A DNA stretch of 52,785 nt from Streptomyces albus subsp. chlorinus (GTDB lineage Bacteria; Actinomycetota; Actinomycetes; Streptomycetales; Streptomycetaceae), in NCBI RefSeq assembly GCF_013302895.1, contig NZ_VJOK01000001.1, positions 943,189 to 995,973 on the forward strand, written 5' to 3'. The first letter of the stretch is position 1; each line of letters begins with the position of its first letter. The notes beneath the pieces are model-generated. The model saw only the letters and a list, made by a program, of their open reading frames with translations, did not search any database and was not told the DNA's origin. Made by a program: the position numbers and the translations under genes. Of this stretch, positions 45,650 to 52,785 are shown in pieces.

Positions 45650-46075
45650 TCCGTCCCACGCTCCACGAGGTACTCGGGCTGCACGCCGTCATGTCTCTGG
45701 CCACGAAAGCCCTGCGTCTGGCGAATCGCCTCCTTGTCTGAAGGAACTGCTGGGCCACCGCGCGTGCGAGCCCCCGGCACCTTCCACCAACTAGGCCCCC
45801 GAGCATTCCAGGGCTCAGGACGAAGCCAGCTTCCCATCCCCGAGTCCCGGAGGCCCGGGTGATCTTCGGCGCCACCAAGCTGTGGCAGAGCCTGGGAACT
45901 TGACTGCGAGATGCCTCTGGCCGCGTCATCCCCTCCCTCCCCCCACGTGGAGCAAAGTCTCGATGTCACTCCTCGTATGGAATGGATTGCACACAGCATC
46001 CTTGCCGCATAAGGTCGCAGGTGTCTCGATTCGCACGATCGTTCCACTCGTAACCCACACCTCTGGAGGTCACAG
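45650..46075. other. Gene-free stretch before the S1 protease
   Basis: 426 bases of lower GC than average. Open frames exist on the reverse strand but have no domain, ribosome site or codon bias. The region should hold the protease promoter. No repeat found. Confidence 0.45.
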
Positions 46076-47170
46076 GTGAGGCATGCCCGAAAGAGACTCG
46101 CGGGGTTAGGCTCCGCTGCGCTTCTGGCCTCTGTCGCTGCAACGGTCCCAGCAGCCGCCGAAGACCACGGCCCTGACCCCGCCCAGCCGCTTACGAGCGT
46201 TCCCCAAGCACAAACATTGGAGAGCAAGCTCGGCGACGACCGAACCGGCGGCATGTACTACAAGGACGGACGCTTCGTCGTCACCGTTACCGACGAAGAG
46301 GCTTCCCAGACAGTCCGGGAGGCTGGCGGGACACCCGAGTTGGTGACCCGCAGCAAAGCCGAACTCGCCTCCGTTCACCAAGAACTCGACGAGCTGGAGG
46401 GCCTCCGCAACGCGGCGTGGGGCGCCGACGCGAGCACCAATCAGGTGTCCGTCGAGATCTTCGACGGAGCCCCCGCTGACAGCCGGGAAAAGATCGAGAC
46501 GGTCGCAGCAGCACACCCGGGCGCGATACGCGTCGAACGGATCGAGCAGAAGCTGTCATTCAAGGCCACAGATCTGCGTGGAGCCAACGGGATCGTCTCC
46601 CAAGGCCATGGCTGCAGCGCCGGATTCAACACGAAGAACTCCTCGGGCGCCATCTACACGCTCACAGCCGGCCACTGCGTGCCAGGAACAGGTAATACGT
46701 GGGTCATGGAGTGGAACTCCGCCACGATCGGGAAGCAAACCGCGTGGGGCTTCAGTGGCCCGCAGGGAGATTGGGCCACCATCAGGGCGAACGCTGACGG
46801 TATCAATCCCCTCGGCACTGTCAGATACCACGGCGGCGTCTATAAGCAAGTCGACAGGTCGCGCTTCCCCGCGCAGGGGGAAGACATCGACCGGGTCGGC
46901 GTCACCAGCCAGGACACAACGGGTCGCGTCACCAAGCAGGTCGTGACCGTTGATATCGACGGCGTCAAGCTGAAGAACATGTTCGAGTCGGACGTCTGCG
47001 CTCTCGGGGGCGACAGCGGCGGACCAGCACTCCGAGGAACGACAGCCCTGGGCCTCCTCTCCGGCGGTACCGATGAGACGAGGTGCACCTCCTCCTCCAG
47101 CGGCACGTACCGGAACTACTTCACGCCGGTGCAGAGGGTGTTGGAACAACGCGGTCTTCGCGTCTACTGA
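46076..47170 (+). CDS. Secreted S1 family serine protease with propeptide
   Basis: Chymotrypsin-fold protease of the alpha-lytic or streptogrisin type. 364 residues. Signal peptide 1-28 (ends VPAAAE), then a propeptide of about 130 residues with FVVTVTDEEASQTVREAGG and LEGLRNAAWG, the inhibitory foldase part. The mature part starts near DLRGANGIVSQGHGCSAGF. Catalytic triad: His in LTAGHC (about 199), Asp in GDWATI (about 232), Ser in LGGDSGGPAL (about 313). Three further cysteines could form the usual disulfides. GTG start with GGAGGT 8-13 bases upstream. GC is lower than in the neighbours and the gene lies inside the recombinase-bounded segment, so recent transfer is likely. Confidence 0.9.
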   Translation: MRHARKRLAGLGSAALLASVAATVPAAAEDHGPDPAQPLTSVPQAQTLESKLGDDRTGGMYYKDGRFVVTVTDEEASQTVREAGGTPELVTRSKAELASVHQELDELEGLRNAAWGADASTNQVSVEIFDGAPADSREKIETVAAAHPGAIRVERIEQKLSFKATDLRGANGIVSQGHGCSAGFNTKNSSGAIYTLTAGHCVPGTGNTWVMEWNSATIGKQTAWGFSGPQGDWATIRANADGINPLGTVRYHGGVYKQVDRSRFPAQGEDIDRVGVTSQDTTGRVTKQVVTVDIDGVKLKNMFESDVCALGGDSGGPALRGTTALGLLSGGTDETRCTSSSSGTYRNYFTPVQRVLEQRGLRVY

Positions 47171-47268
47171 CAGACGCGTCTGCTGTGCCGCAACCGATGG
47201 AACGCACCCTCGGCCAGTCCCGTCATAGCGACGTGACGGTCGGTCACACCATTTTTCCGGGAGGTCAC

Positions 47269-48198
47269 ATGCGGGCAAGGGTTTCGCGTCCCCTCAGTCT
47301 GCTTGTCGTGGTTGCCTTATCCGCTGGCTTGGGGGCCCTACCCGGTTGCGGCAGTCAGCAGGAACCCGGGGACGGTGCACGGGGCGTCGGCACCGCCACC
47401 AACACCGCTTCCGCAAAGGCCCAGGCGCACCGTGCCCGGCAGGTCGCCGCCGCCTGGGACGGGTCGGCGTCAGCCGCCGCGTGGCGCGCTGGCTACCACC
47501 CCATCGACGGGGTGGTCCAACTCCCGCAGGGTGGCCTACGGGACTCGGCCGACCGCCGAGCGTTCAAGGACTACAGCTTCGTTCTTCGAGCAAAGCTGCC
47601 CACCGCAAACCGACCCGAGGGGCGGGTGGTCTGGGATAAAGGCGGCTCGCTCACCCGCCCGCTGTGGGGAGCGAAGAAGGCTTACGAGTCCCTGGCCGCC
47701 TCCCAGAAGAAGGCTGAGCCCTCCCTGACGGTGACCAAGGTGAAGCTGGGCACGATGCGTGTGGCCACCAGCCGCGGAGCAGCGACGATCCCGGCCTGGC
47801 TGTTCAGCCTCGACGGCTACGACTCTCCACTGAAACGAGCCGCCGTCTCGCCCTCGAAGCTCCCCCAACCCCCCATCGGACGGGACGGCGACGTCCCCGG
47901 ACTCCCACTCCACCGGCTCGTCCGCATCTCCTCCGACGGACGCTCGGTAGGCGTGGTCGCCTTCCATGGCGCCTGTGACGACGGCGCTGTGGTGAACGTA
48001 CAGGAGACCTCCGGCAGTGTGGTGCTCTCGCCCTCCGTCAAGGGCCAGAAGAAGGGCCGCTGTACCAAGCAGGCGATACTGCAGAAGGTGACGGTGAAGC
48101 TGGACCGGCCCGTCGGCAACCGCGTGCTCCTGGATGCCGTCACCGGCAAACCAATCCCCTACAAATCGCCACACCGCCCCTCACCGAGCTGGAGCTGA
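47269..48198 (+). CDS. Putative lipoprotein
   Basis: 309 residues; family not recognised. Signal SLLVVVALSAGLGALPGC with lipobox LPGC and Cys27, so it is lipidated by Lgt/Lnt and membrane-anchored outside. A conserved-looking domain begins AAAWDGSASAAAWRAGYHPIDG and contains WLFSLDGYDSPLKRAAVSP and VAFHGACDDGAVV with a probable disulfide to GRCTKQA. The ATG at 47269 has GGGAGG 6-11 bases upstream. The gene begins 98 bases after the S1 protease stop, same strand, and may act with it. The last 10 or so residues lie at the joint with a broken IS5 element and may not be native. Confidence 0.75.
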   Translation: MRARVSRPLSLLVVVALSAGLGALPGCGSQQEPGDGARGVGTATNTASAKAQAHRARQVAAAWDGSASAAAWRAGYHPIDGVVQLPQGGLRDSADRRAFKDYSFVLRAKLPTANRPEGRVVWDKGGSLTRPLWGAKKAYESLAASQKKAEPSLTVTKVKLGTMRVATSRGAATIPAWLFSLDGYDSPLKRAAVSPSKLPQPPIGRDGDVPGLPLHRLVRISSDGRSVGVVAFHGACDDGAVVNVQETSGSVVLSPSVKGQKKGRCTKQAILQKVTVKLDRPVGNRVLLDAVTGKPIPYKSPHRPSPSWS

Positions 48199-48227
48199 AC
48201 ACCAAAAGCAAGCCCACGCTTCGTCGT

Positions 48228-48933
48228 CAGGCAGTCGCGAAGGATCTTCCAGCCCTTCATCCGGGCGAAGACGTGCTCCACGCGGGCGTGGACTGTGCGG
48301 TGGGAGGCGTTGTGCTCCTCCTTCCAGGCCGGGAGTCCGGTCCGGCCCCTCTCGCGGCGGTGGGGGATGACCAGACCGGTGCCCCGGTAGCCGCCGTCTG
48401 CGATGACTGTGGTCTTCTTGCCGACGGCTTCTTCCGCGCCGGACAGCTCCCACGCGCCTTGCAGTCGTTGCGGTTGCCGGTGACTGGTCGGCCGACCGCG
48501 ACGAGGAGCCGGGTGTCGGCGTCGATGACGGCCTGGTGGCTGGTGGAGTACCTGTAGTTCTTGGACTGCTCGGCGATGGTGTGGTCGCGGGTGGGGACGA
48601 GGGTGCCGTCCACGATCAGCACGGTGTCCTTGCGGTACCGCTTGCGCTGCTGGAGGGCGAGCGCGGGCCCGAGGTGGTCGATGATGCGGCCGGCGGCTGA
48701 CTTGGACACCCCGAACAGCGGAGCCAGTTGGCGCAGCGTCAGGTTTGTGCGCCAGGAGGCGGCGACCAGGAGTACGCGGTCCTCCAGCGGCAGGCGCTCC
48801 AGGGCCGGCCCTTGCGCACCGGGCCGGCACCCTCGCGCCGGAGCGCGGTGATCAGCTTGCCGAACTGGCGCGGGCTCAGCCCGGTGAACGGAGCTGTCCA
48901 GGACGGCTCCGACGCCGTGATCACACCAGACAC
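48228..48933 (-). pseudogene. IS5-family transposase, broken
   Basis: Three consecutive frames give one transposase. MSGVITASEPSWTAPFTGLS to RKGRPW is first. Then LPLEDRVLLVAASWRTNLTL to SKSAAGRIIDHLG, TVLIVDGTLVPTRDHTI, STSHQAVIDADTRLLVAVG and NRNDCKA follow (first catalytic Asp in VDGTL). Last come VIADGGYRGTGLVIPHRRER and VEHVFARMKGWKILRDC, with the catalytic Glu in RVEHVF. Two frameshifts (near 48815 and 48460) break it, and the normal C-terminus is missing after RDC, where it joins the lipoprotein gene end. Inactive. Confidence 0.85.
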
Positions 48934-48963
48934 AGCAAGATCATCTCACCCGACCAGCAGTTA

Positions 48964-49270
48964 CGGGACTCCCGATTCCCCATTCTCAGCGAGACCGGCA
49001 CGATTCCCTATGCCGATCTGCTGAGGAGGTCGTGGAACCGGACCATCAAGCGTTTGCGCCTGCGGCCTTACACTCCTCACGATCTGCGGCACAAATGGGC
49101 CACCGTGACCTTGACGAACGGTGTCCCCCTCACCAAGGGCCCGCGGGCGGGGACACCGTTCGGTCAAGGTCACGGCCAAGCGGTACGGTCGTCCGGCGCA
49201 GGACGGCCACGAGCGCTGCCGTCAGATGGCGGCCACGGCCTACACCGGCCACCTGCCCGGCGGGCTCAGC
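48964..49270 (+). pseudogene. Tyrosine recombinase (integrase) remnant, copy 2
   Basis: LSETGTIPYADLLRRSWNRT then IKRLRLRPYTPHDLRHKWAT with the catalytic HxLRH box, then VTLTNGV. Next, in another frame, GHRSVKVTAKRYGRPAQDGH carries the Tyr, and ERCRQMAATAYTGHLPGG follows. The EVSRWL segment between is replaced by unrelated GC-rich sequence. That insert turns the site into a long hairpin (49103-49128 with 49149-49175). It has no start and begins at the edge of the broken IS5 element. Confidence 0.75.
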
Positions 49271-49296
49271 CGAGCCCGTGCTCGCGCAGCACCCGC
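49041..49296 (+). repeat. Direct repeat with 44699-44965, right copy
   Basis: Right partner of the 250-base repeat, crossing the stop codon of the C39 peptidase gene (49266-49268). It includes a 26/27-base inverted repeat with one bulge (49103-49128 and 49149-49175), the strongest hairpin seen in this half of the window. Confidence 0.82.
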
Positions 49297-50675
49297 CTCT
49301 GCGCCGCCGTCAGCTTCGTCGGGAAGTAGACGTAACAGACACCCCCCGTACCGCTCCTGACCTTGCCGTTTGCGTCCTTGCGCTTGGTCCGGAGCCAGAT
49401 GTTCTCGAACTGACGCCTCTTGTACACGTGCCGGACCGACGGGTTGTCGGGTGAGGCCGGGTCGTTGGCGATGACGTCGCCGTCCTTCGTGAAGCCGATG
49501 ACGGTCATCAGATGGCCGGCCGTGCCGTAGCCGGCGCCGTCCAGTTCGGAGGCGATGAAGGACTGGGAGGTGATCAGCGGGATGCCGGCGGCGATGAATT
49601 CTTCGGCGTCGTTGAGGGAGCCCAGGCGGGTGACGACGGCGTTCATGTCGCGGTAGGTGGCGGCATAGGCGCCGTTGAAGGGCCAGTTGCCGCAGCCCTG
49701 GTACTGGTAGTCGAAGGTGTGGCGGGCGGCGTGGCACACCTGGGGGTCGGCGTAGTCGGGGTTCACCCAGGCCAGGTCCTCGGCGGTGGGCCTGCGGCCC
49801 CAGTACTCGATGATCATCTGCGAGGAGGTGGGGCTGCACCACGCCTCTCCCCCGTTGTCGTACTCGGGGTACTGGCCCTTGTGGATCTCCTGCGAGTAGC
49901 GCGGCACCTTCAGCTCGACGGCCTTGCCGAGCGAGGGTGTGGAGGCGGGGACCTCGAAGCGGTCGGGCACGTCGGAGCACATCGCGCCGGCCCGCCACAC
50001 CGTCGGGGTGGCCTTCGTGCCCGGCGCGCGGTGGAGGGTCAGCCGCAGCCGGTAGGAGGCCAGCCGCAGCCCGCCCGCCAGGTCGTCGACGGAGAGGGTG
50101 TCGGTGTAGACGGTGCTCCTGCCGTCGCTCTGGCCGTCCACGGAGGTGCGGCGCGGGACGTCGTCACCGTCGCCGGAGGTCCAGATGCCCATGGTGTACC
50201 AGGGCGTCGCCTTGCCGTCCGTGTAGGTGCCCTGCAGTTCGATCCTCAGCCAGGTGCCGTGGGGGGTGTGGGCGTTCCAGGAGGCGATGACCTCTCCGGC
50301 GGGCACGGTGCTGGTGTGGCGGGGCGAGGTCCAGGTGGCGTACTCCCAGGTGGCCGTCCTGCCGGTGTGCGGGTCGGTGTAGTCGGTGCGGCCCGCGGGC
50401 GCGGCGATGACGATGCCGGGGCGGGCGCCGGTGCGCACCCGGGTCCCCTCGGCCTCGCCCGCGGCCCAGTCGCGCTGGGACGCCCAGGCGTGGAAGTCCA
50501 CCGTGCCTGCCTTCCCCGGCCGGCCCGGGCGGCCGGGCCTGCCCTGTCCGTACGTGCCCGTGGAACCACCCGACCGGGTGTCGGCTGCCAGGGCTGCGGG
50601 TGCCGCGACGGCCGAGGCCGCCGCGGCGACGGCGGCGGCCAGAACGGTGCGGCGGGTGGCGGATCTGCTGGTCAT
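49266..50675 (-). CDS. Tat-exported C39-like peptidase
   Basis: 469 residues. Tat-type signal RSATRRTVLAAAVAAAASAV with AxA end near residue 30. A Gly/Arg/Pro linker (GRPGRPGRPGK) is followed by a beta-rich N-terminal domain of about 200 residues with WEYATWTSPRHT. The C39-like papain-fold domain has Cys in GGEAWCSPTSSQMIIEYWG, His in GTAGHLMTVIGF and Asp/Asn in VIANDPAS. These proteins are cell-surface cysteine peptidases of unknown target. The ATG at 50675 has TGGGGG about 8 bases upstream. The 3' end overlaps the direct repeat, so an integration event may have touched the last codons. Confidence 0.88.
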   Translation of the reverse strand: MTSRSATRRTVLAAAVAAAASAVAAPAALAADTRSGGSTGTYGQGRPGRPGRPGKAGTVDFHAWASQRDWAAGEAEGTRVRTGARPGIVIAAPAGRTDYTDPHTGRTATWEYATWTSPRHTSTVPAGEVIASWNAHTPHGTWLRIELQGTYTDGKATPWYTMGIWTSGDGDDVPRRTSVDGQSDGRSTVYTDTLSVDDLAGGLRLASYRLRLTLHRAPGTKATPTVWRAGAMCSDVPDRFEVPASTPSLGKAVELKVPRYSQEIHKGQYPEYDNGGEAWCSPTSSQMIIEYWGRRPTAEDLAWVNPDYADPQVCHAARHTFDYQYQGCGNWPFNGAYAATYRDMNAVVTRLGSLNDAEEFIAAGIPLITSQSFIASELDGAGYGTAGHLMTVIGFTKDGDVIANDPASPDNPSVRHVYKRRQFENIWLRTKRKDANGKVRSGTGGVCYVYFPTKLTAAQRRVLREHGLG

Positions 50676-50887
50676 GCGTGGTGCCCCCAGTCGGTGGATC
50701 GGTGCGGCGGGTTGTGACGGGTACGCGGTCGCCCGCGGGAAGCCCACTATTACGGCTCGGACAGGCGTGTGCCAGGGCTTCGGCCGTTCGGCACGCCGTC
50801 GCCATTGGCCGGGCCTGTGAACGGCGGCCCTCCGGGTGCGCGACCTGGGGTCGCACACCCGTCCGGGGCACCGCGTACGCTGGGGGA

Positions 50888-51529
50888 ATGCCCGGTTCCC
50901 TGTCCCTCGAAGCGCTCGCGCGGCGCCTGGGCACGCTGCCCGCCTCGTGCGGCCCGGTGCGGCTGGTGGGTGTGGACGGGCACGCGGGTTCGGGGAAGAC
51001 GACGCTGGCCCGGCGGCTGGCGGCGCTGCTGGGAGCGGCACCGGTGCTGCACCTGGACGATCTCGCCAGTCACGAGGCCCTGTTCGCCTGGACGGACCGG
51101 CTCACCGCACAGGTCCTGCGACCGCTGGAGCAGGGCGGACGGGCCCGCTACCAGGTGTACGACTGGGTGGCGCGGGCCTACACCAGCGAGGCGGTGCTGC
51201 CGCCCGCGCCGGTCGTCCTCGTCGAGGGCGTGGGCGCGGGGCGCGCGGCGCTGCGGCCGTACCTCGCCCTCCTGCTGTGGATGGACGTGCCGCCCGAGGA
51301 CGCCTGGCGGCGCGGCCAGGAGCGGGACGGCCCCGCGCAGCGGGACTTCTGGGCCGGATGGATCCCCGCGGAGCGCGCCCACTTCGCCGCGGACCCCTCA
51401 CGGCCGTTCGCGGACTGTCTGGTACGGGAGAAGGGTAAGGGGCGTACGGGATACGAGGTGCTGGAGGGCGCCAGAGGGGCGCCGGTCCCTCGGGTGAATA
51501 TGACCCTCCGTACAGGACACGGCAGTTGA
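50888..51529 (+). CDS. Uridine kinase-like P-loop protein
   Basis: 213 residues. Walker A GHAGSGKTT at 31-39 after VRLVGVD, then VLHLDDLASHE (acidic base region), RARYQVYDW and the catalytic-loop-like VVLVEGVGAGRAAL (Walker B). LWMDVPPEDAWRRGQERDG resembles the lid of the uridine kinase/phosphoribulokinase group. Annotated relatives are called uridine kinase family, but no nucleoside specificity can be read. GGGGGA lies directly before the ATG at 50888. Diverges from the C39 peptidase gene; ends before a double-hairpin terminator. Confidence 0.85.
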   Translation: MPGSLSLEALARRLGTLPASCGPVRLVGVDGHAGSGKTTLARRLAALLGAAPVLHLDDLASHEALFAWTDRLTAQVLRPLEQGGRARYQVYDWVARAYTSEAVLPPAPVVLVEGVGAGRAALRPYLALLLWMDVPPEDAWRRGQERDGPAQRDFWAGWIPAERAHFAADPSRPFADCLVREKGKGRTGYEVLEGARGAPVPRVNMTLRTGHGS

Positions 51530-51600
51530 CGACGTTCCGGGGCACCGAGTGCAACCGTGCGGCTTGACCCATACGCCTTGGACCGATTACTTTTCCAGCA

Positions 51601-51662
51601 ACGACCTTCGCAGGTCGTCCTCAGACACGGAGCCCCCGGTTGTTCCCCCGTGACCGGGGGCT
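51601..51662 (+). terminator. Double hairpin terminator
   Basis: First hairpin ACGACCT-TCGC-AGGTCGT at 51601-51618 with a stable tetraloop. Second stem AGCCCCCGGT (51631-51640) with its complement at 51653-51662, followed by TTCGTTCT. It ends the uridine-kinase-like transcript 72 bases after its stop. Confidence 0.75.
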
Positions 51663-51728
51663 TCGTTCTGCCCTGACGCGGGAAACGGAAGCACCACACC
51701 GTATTTGCCTCACTGGTTGTGATGGCTT

Positions 51729-51742
51729 GCGGAAGCTTCCGC
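51729..51742. promoter_or_regulatory. 14-base perfect palindrome upstream of the TPR gene
   Basis: GCGGAAGCTTCCGC, centred about 180 bases before the TPR start, in the only gene-free part between two genes. Candidate operator; the binding protein is unknown. Confidence 0.4.
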
Positions 51743-51915
51743 TTGTGCGGACCGCGGCGCCGCGCACACCGGCGCCCCCGCCCCGGCGCCCCGAGCGCCC
51801 AGTCCGCTCCGACGCCGCTCTTCGGCGGCGCCCTGTACGCGGGTACGATGCGAAACAGCGTGGGAACCCCGGGTGATAACCGGCAGATGACGGGGGACGT
51901 TTCGTGGGGGACGTG

Positions 51916-52785
51916 ATGAACTTCGGCACGCAGGACCCCCAGGGCCTGCACGCCCCGGCCGAACTCGCGTGGCTTCGCGGGGTGGACGCCTACACCGTCG
52001 GCGGATACGCCCAGGCCGAGGAGGAGTTCCGCACCGCGGTGCGCCTCGACCCCGGAATGGCCGACGCCTGGCTCGGCCTGCACGCCCTGCGCGCCGACAC
52101 CGCCACCGCGCTGCTGCGGATGTACCACCACAGGGACCGGTTCGGCGAGCAGCGCCGCCGCCACGGACGCACCCTCAACTCCTGGTACTGGCTGGGCTGG
52201 TGGGTGCAACCGGTGCTGGAGAGCGAACGGGACCTGCTGCTGGCGCACGCCTCGCACTGGCTGGACGGGCGCCACGTGGCCGAACTCGACCGTGCGCTGG
52301 CCGGCTGCCCGCCGGTGGACACCGATCCGCAGGTGCGCTTCCTGCACGCGTGCCGCGCCTACCTCGCCAAGGACTGGGAAGGGCTGGTCGCCCACACCGA
52401 ACCCCTGGTGGACGACCCGCTGCTGGGCATCGAGGCGGGCCTCTTCGCCGGTATGGCCCGGGTGCGGCTGGAGATGTACGGGCAGGCCGAACCGCTGCTG
52501 GCCGCCGCGCTGATGCGCTGCCGCAGCGAACAACCGCAGCGCAAGGAACTGCGCTACTGGCTGGCGCGCGCCCGCGAGGGCACCGGACGCAGCGCCGCCG
52601 CCCTGCCGCTGTACCGGGCGGTGCACCGCATCGACCCCACCTTCATGGACACGGCGGCACGGCTGACGACCATCGCGGAGAGCGACGGGGCGGGCGGCGC
52701 GGCCGAGGACCTGGCCGCCGCGGTCCTCTCGGGCGGCCTCGGCGGCCCGTCCCCCGACAGCGGCACGGAGGCGCAGGAGCTGTAC
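51916..52785 (+). CDS. TPR N-terminal part of probable EccA/CbxX-type AAA+ ATPase (cut by window end)
   Basis: 290 residues visible, open at the window edge. TPR-like helices: AELAWLRGVDAYTVGGYAQAEEEFRTAVRLDP, core YAQAEEEFRTAVRLDP, and later YGQAEPLLAAALMRC and RSAAALPLYRAVHRIDPTFMD. RTLNSWYWLGWWVQPVLE lies between. As I recall, Streptomyces proteins starting this way continue into a CbxX/CfqX AAA+ domain like EccA of type VII secretion; that domain would lie to the right and is not seen. ATG 51916 has TGGGGGACG upstream. Confidence 0.72.
   Translation, partial: MNFGTQDPQGLHAPAELAWLRGVDAYTVGGYAQAEEEFRTAVRLDPGMADAWLGLHALRADTATALLRMYHHRDRFGEQRRRHGRTLNSWYWLGWWVQPVLESERDLLLAHASHWLDGRHVAELDRALAGCPPVDTDPQVRFLHACRAYLAKDWEGLVAHTEPLVDDPLLGIEAGLFAGMARVRLEMYGQAEPLLAAALMRCRSEQPQRKELRYWLARAREGTGRSAAALPLYRAVHRIDPTFMDTAARLTTIAESDGAGGAAEDLAAAVLSGGLGGPSPDSGTEAQELY

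Noticed and set aside
45577..46254. Reverse open frame before the S1 protease
   Set aside because: No ribosome site, no domain, mixed composition, and it crosses the protease start region.

Overview
The window is chromosomal DNA of a Streptomyces or a close relative. It is very GC-rich, with strong third-position GC, GTG and TTG starts, and AGGAGG-type ribosome sites. It also carries actinobacterial marker genes: rbpA behind a sigma-R promoter, the ppm/lnt/fxsA block, chitinase with DasR-type operators, DUF6230/DUF6114 and DUF1048 proteins. I see no rRNA, tRNA or CRISPR array.

Layout. (1) About 0-31.9 kb is mostly ordinary core or semi-core sequence. It holds a YczE membrane protein, an alpha/beta hydrolase, a decayed UMF1-type transporter and rbpA, facing lnt-ppm-fxsA, where lnt and ppm overlap by GTGA. 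Next come an Lrp regulator with an amidohydrolase, a zinc-ribbon-like protein, a HhH-GPD endonuclease, an EEP phosphatase, an acyl-CoA dehydrogenase and a secreted GH18 chitinase with DasR-like sites. They are followed by a GlsB membrane protein, a TetR regulator, the DUF6230-DUF6114 pair, a PolA-like polymerase and 6-phosphogluconate dehydrogenase. The stretch ends with a divergent AraC/Fsr-like exporter pair, a solitary ctaD, a PAP2 enzyme, a ClpC-type AAA+ unfoldase and a DUF4236 protein.

(2) About 32-51 kb is an accessory, scarred region. It starts with a coiled-coil orphan and a four-gene reverse-strand cassette (methyltransferase, FemAB/GNAT-like transferase, small monooxygenase-like protein, pyridoxamine-phosphate-oxidase-fold protein). 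Then come an SDR remnant, a PadR-DUF1048-DUF1048 operon, an XRE/cupin remnant and an intact IS630 element. Two tandem KimA-like APC transporters follow. The last part, about 44.5-49.3 kb, is bounded by two decayed copies of the same tyrosine-recombinase 3' end. Inside it lie an orphan, a secreted S1 protease, a lipoprotein and a broken IS5-family transposase.

(3) The right end returns to regular genes: a Tat-exported C39-like peptidase, a uridine-kinase-like protein and the N-terminal TPR part of a probable EccA/CbxX-type ATPase cut by the window edge.

How the genes fit together. The left block couples transcription recovery after thiol stress (RbpA) with lipoprotein acylation and mannosylation (Lnt, Ppm). 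Chitinase control is probably by N-acetylglucosamine through DasR. The right half looks like a site of repeated insertion and decay, with five clear broken genes plus one weak transposase trace. No obviously new system is proven. The best candidates for something undescribed are the four-gene cassette at 33.3-36.2 kb, the recombinase-bounded segment at 44.7-49.3 kb and the repeat island near 27.9 kb.
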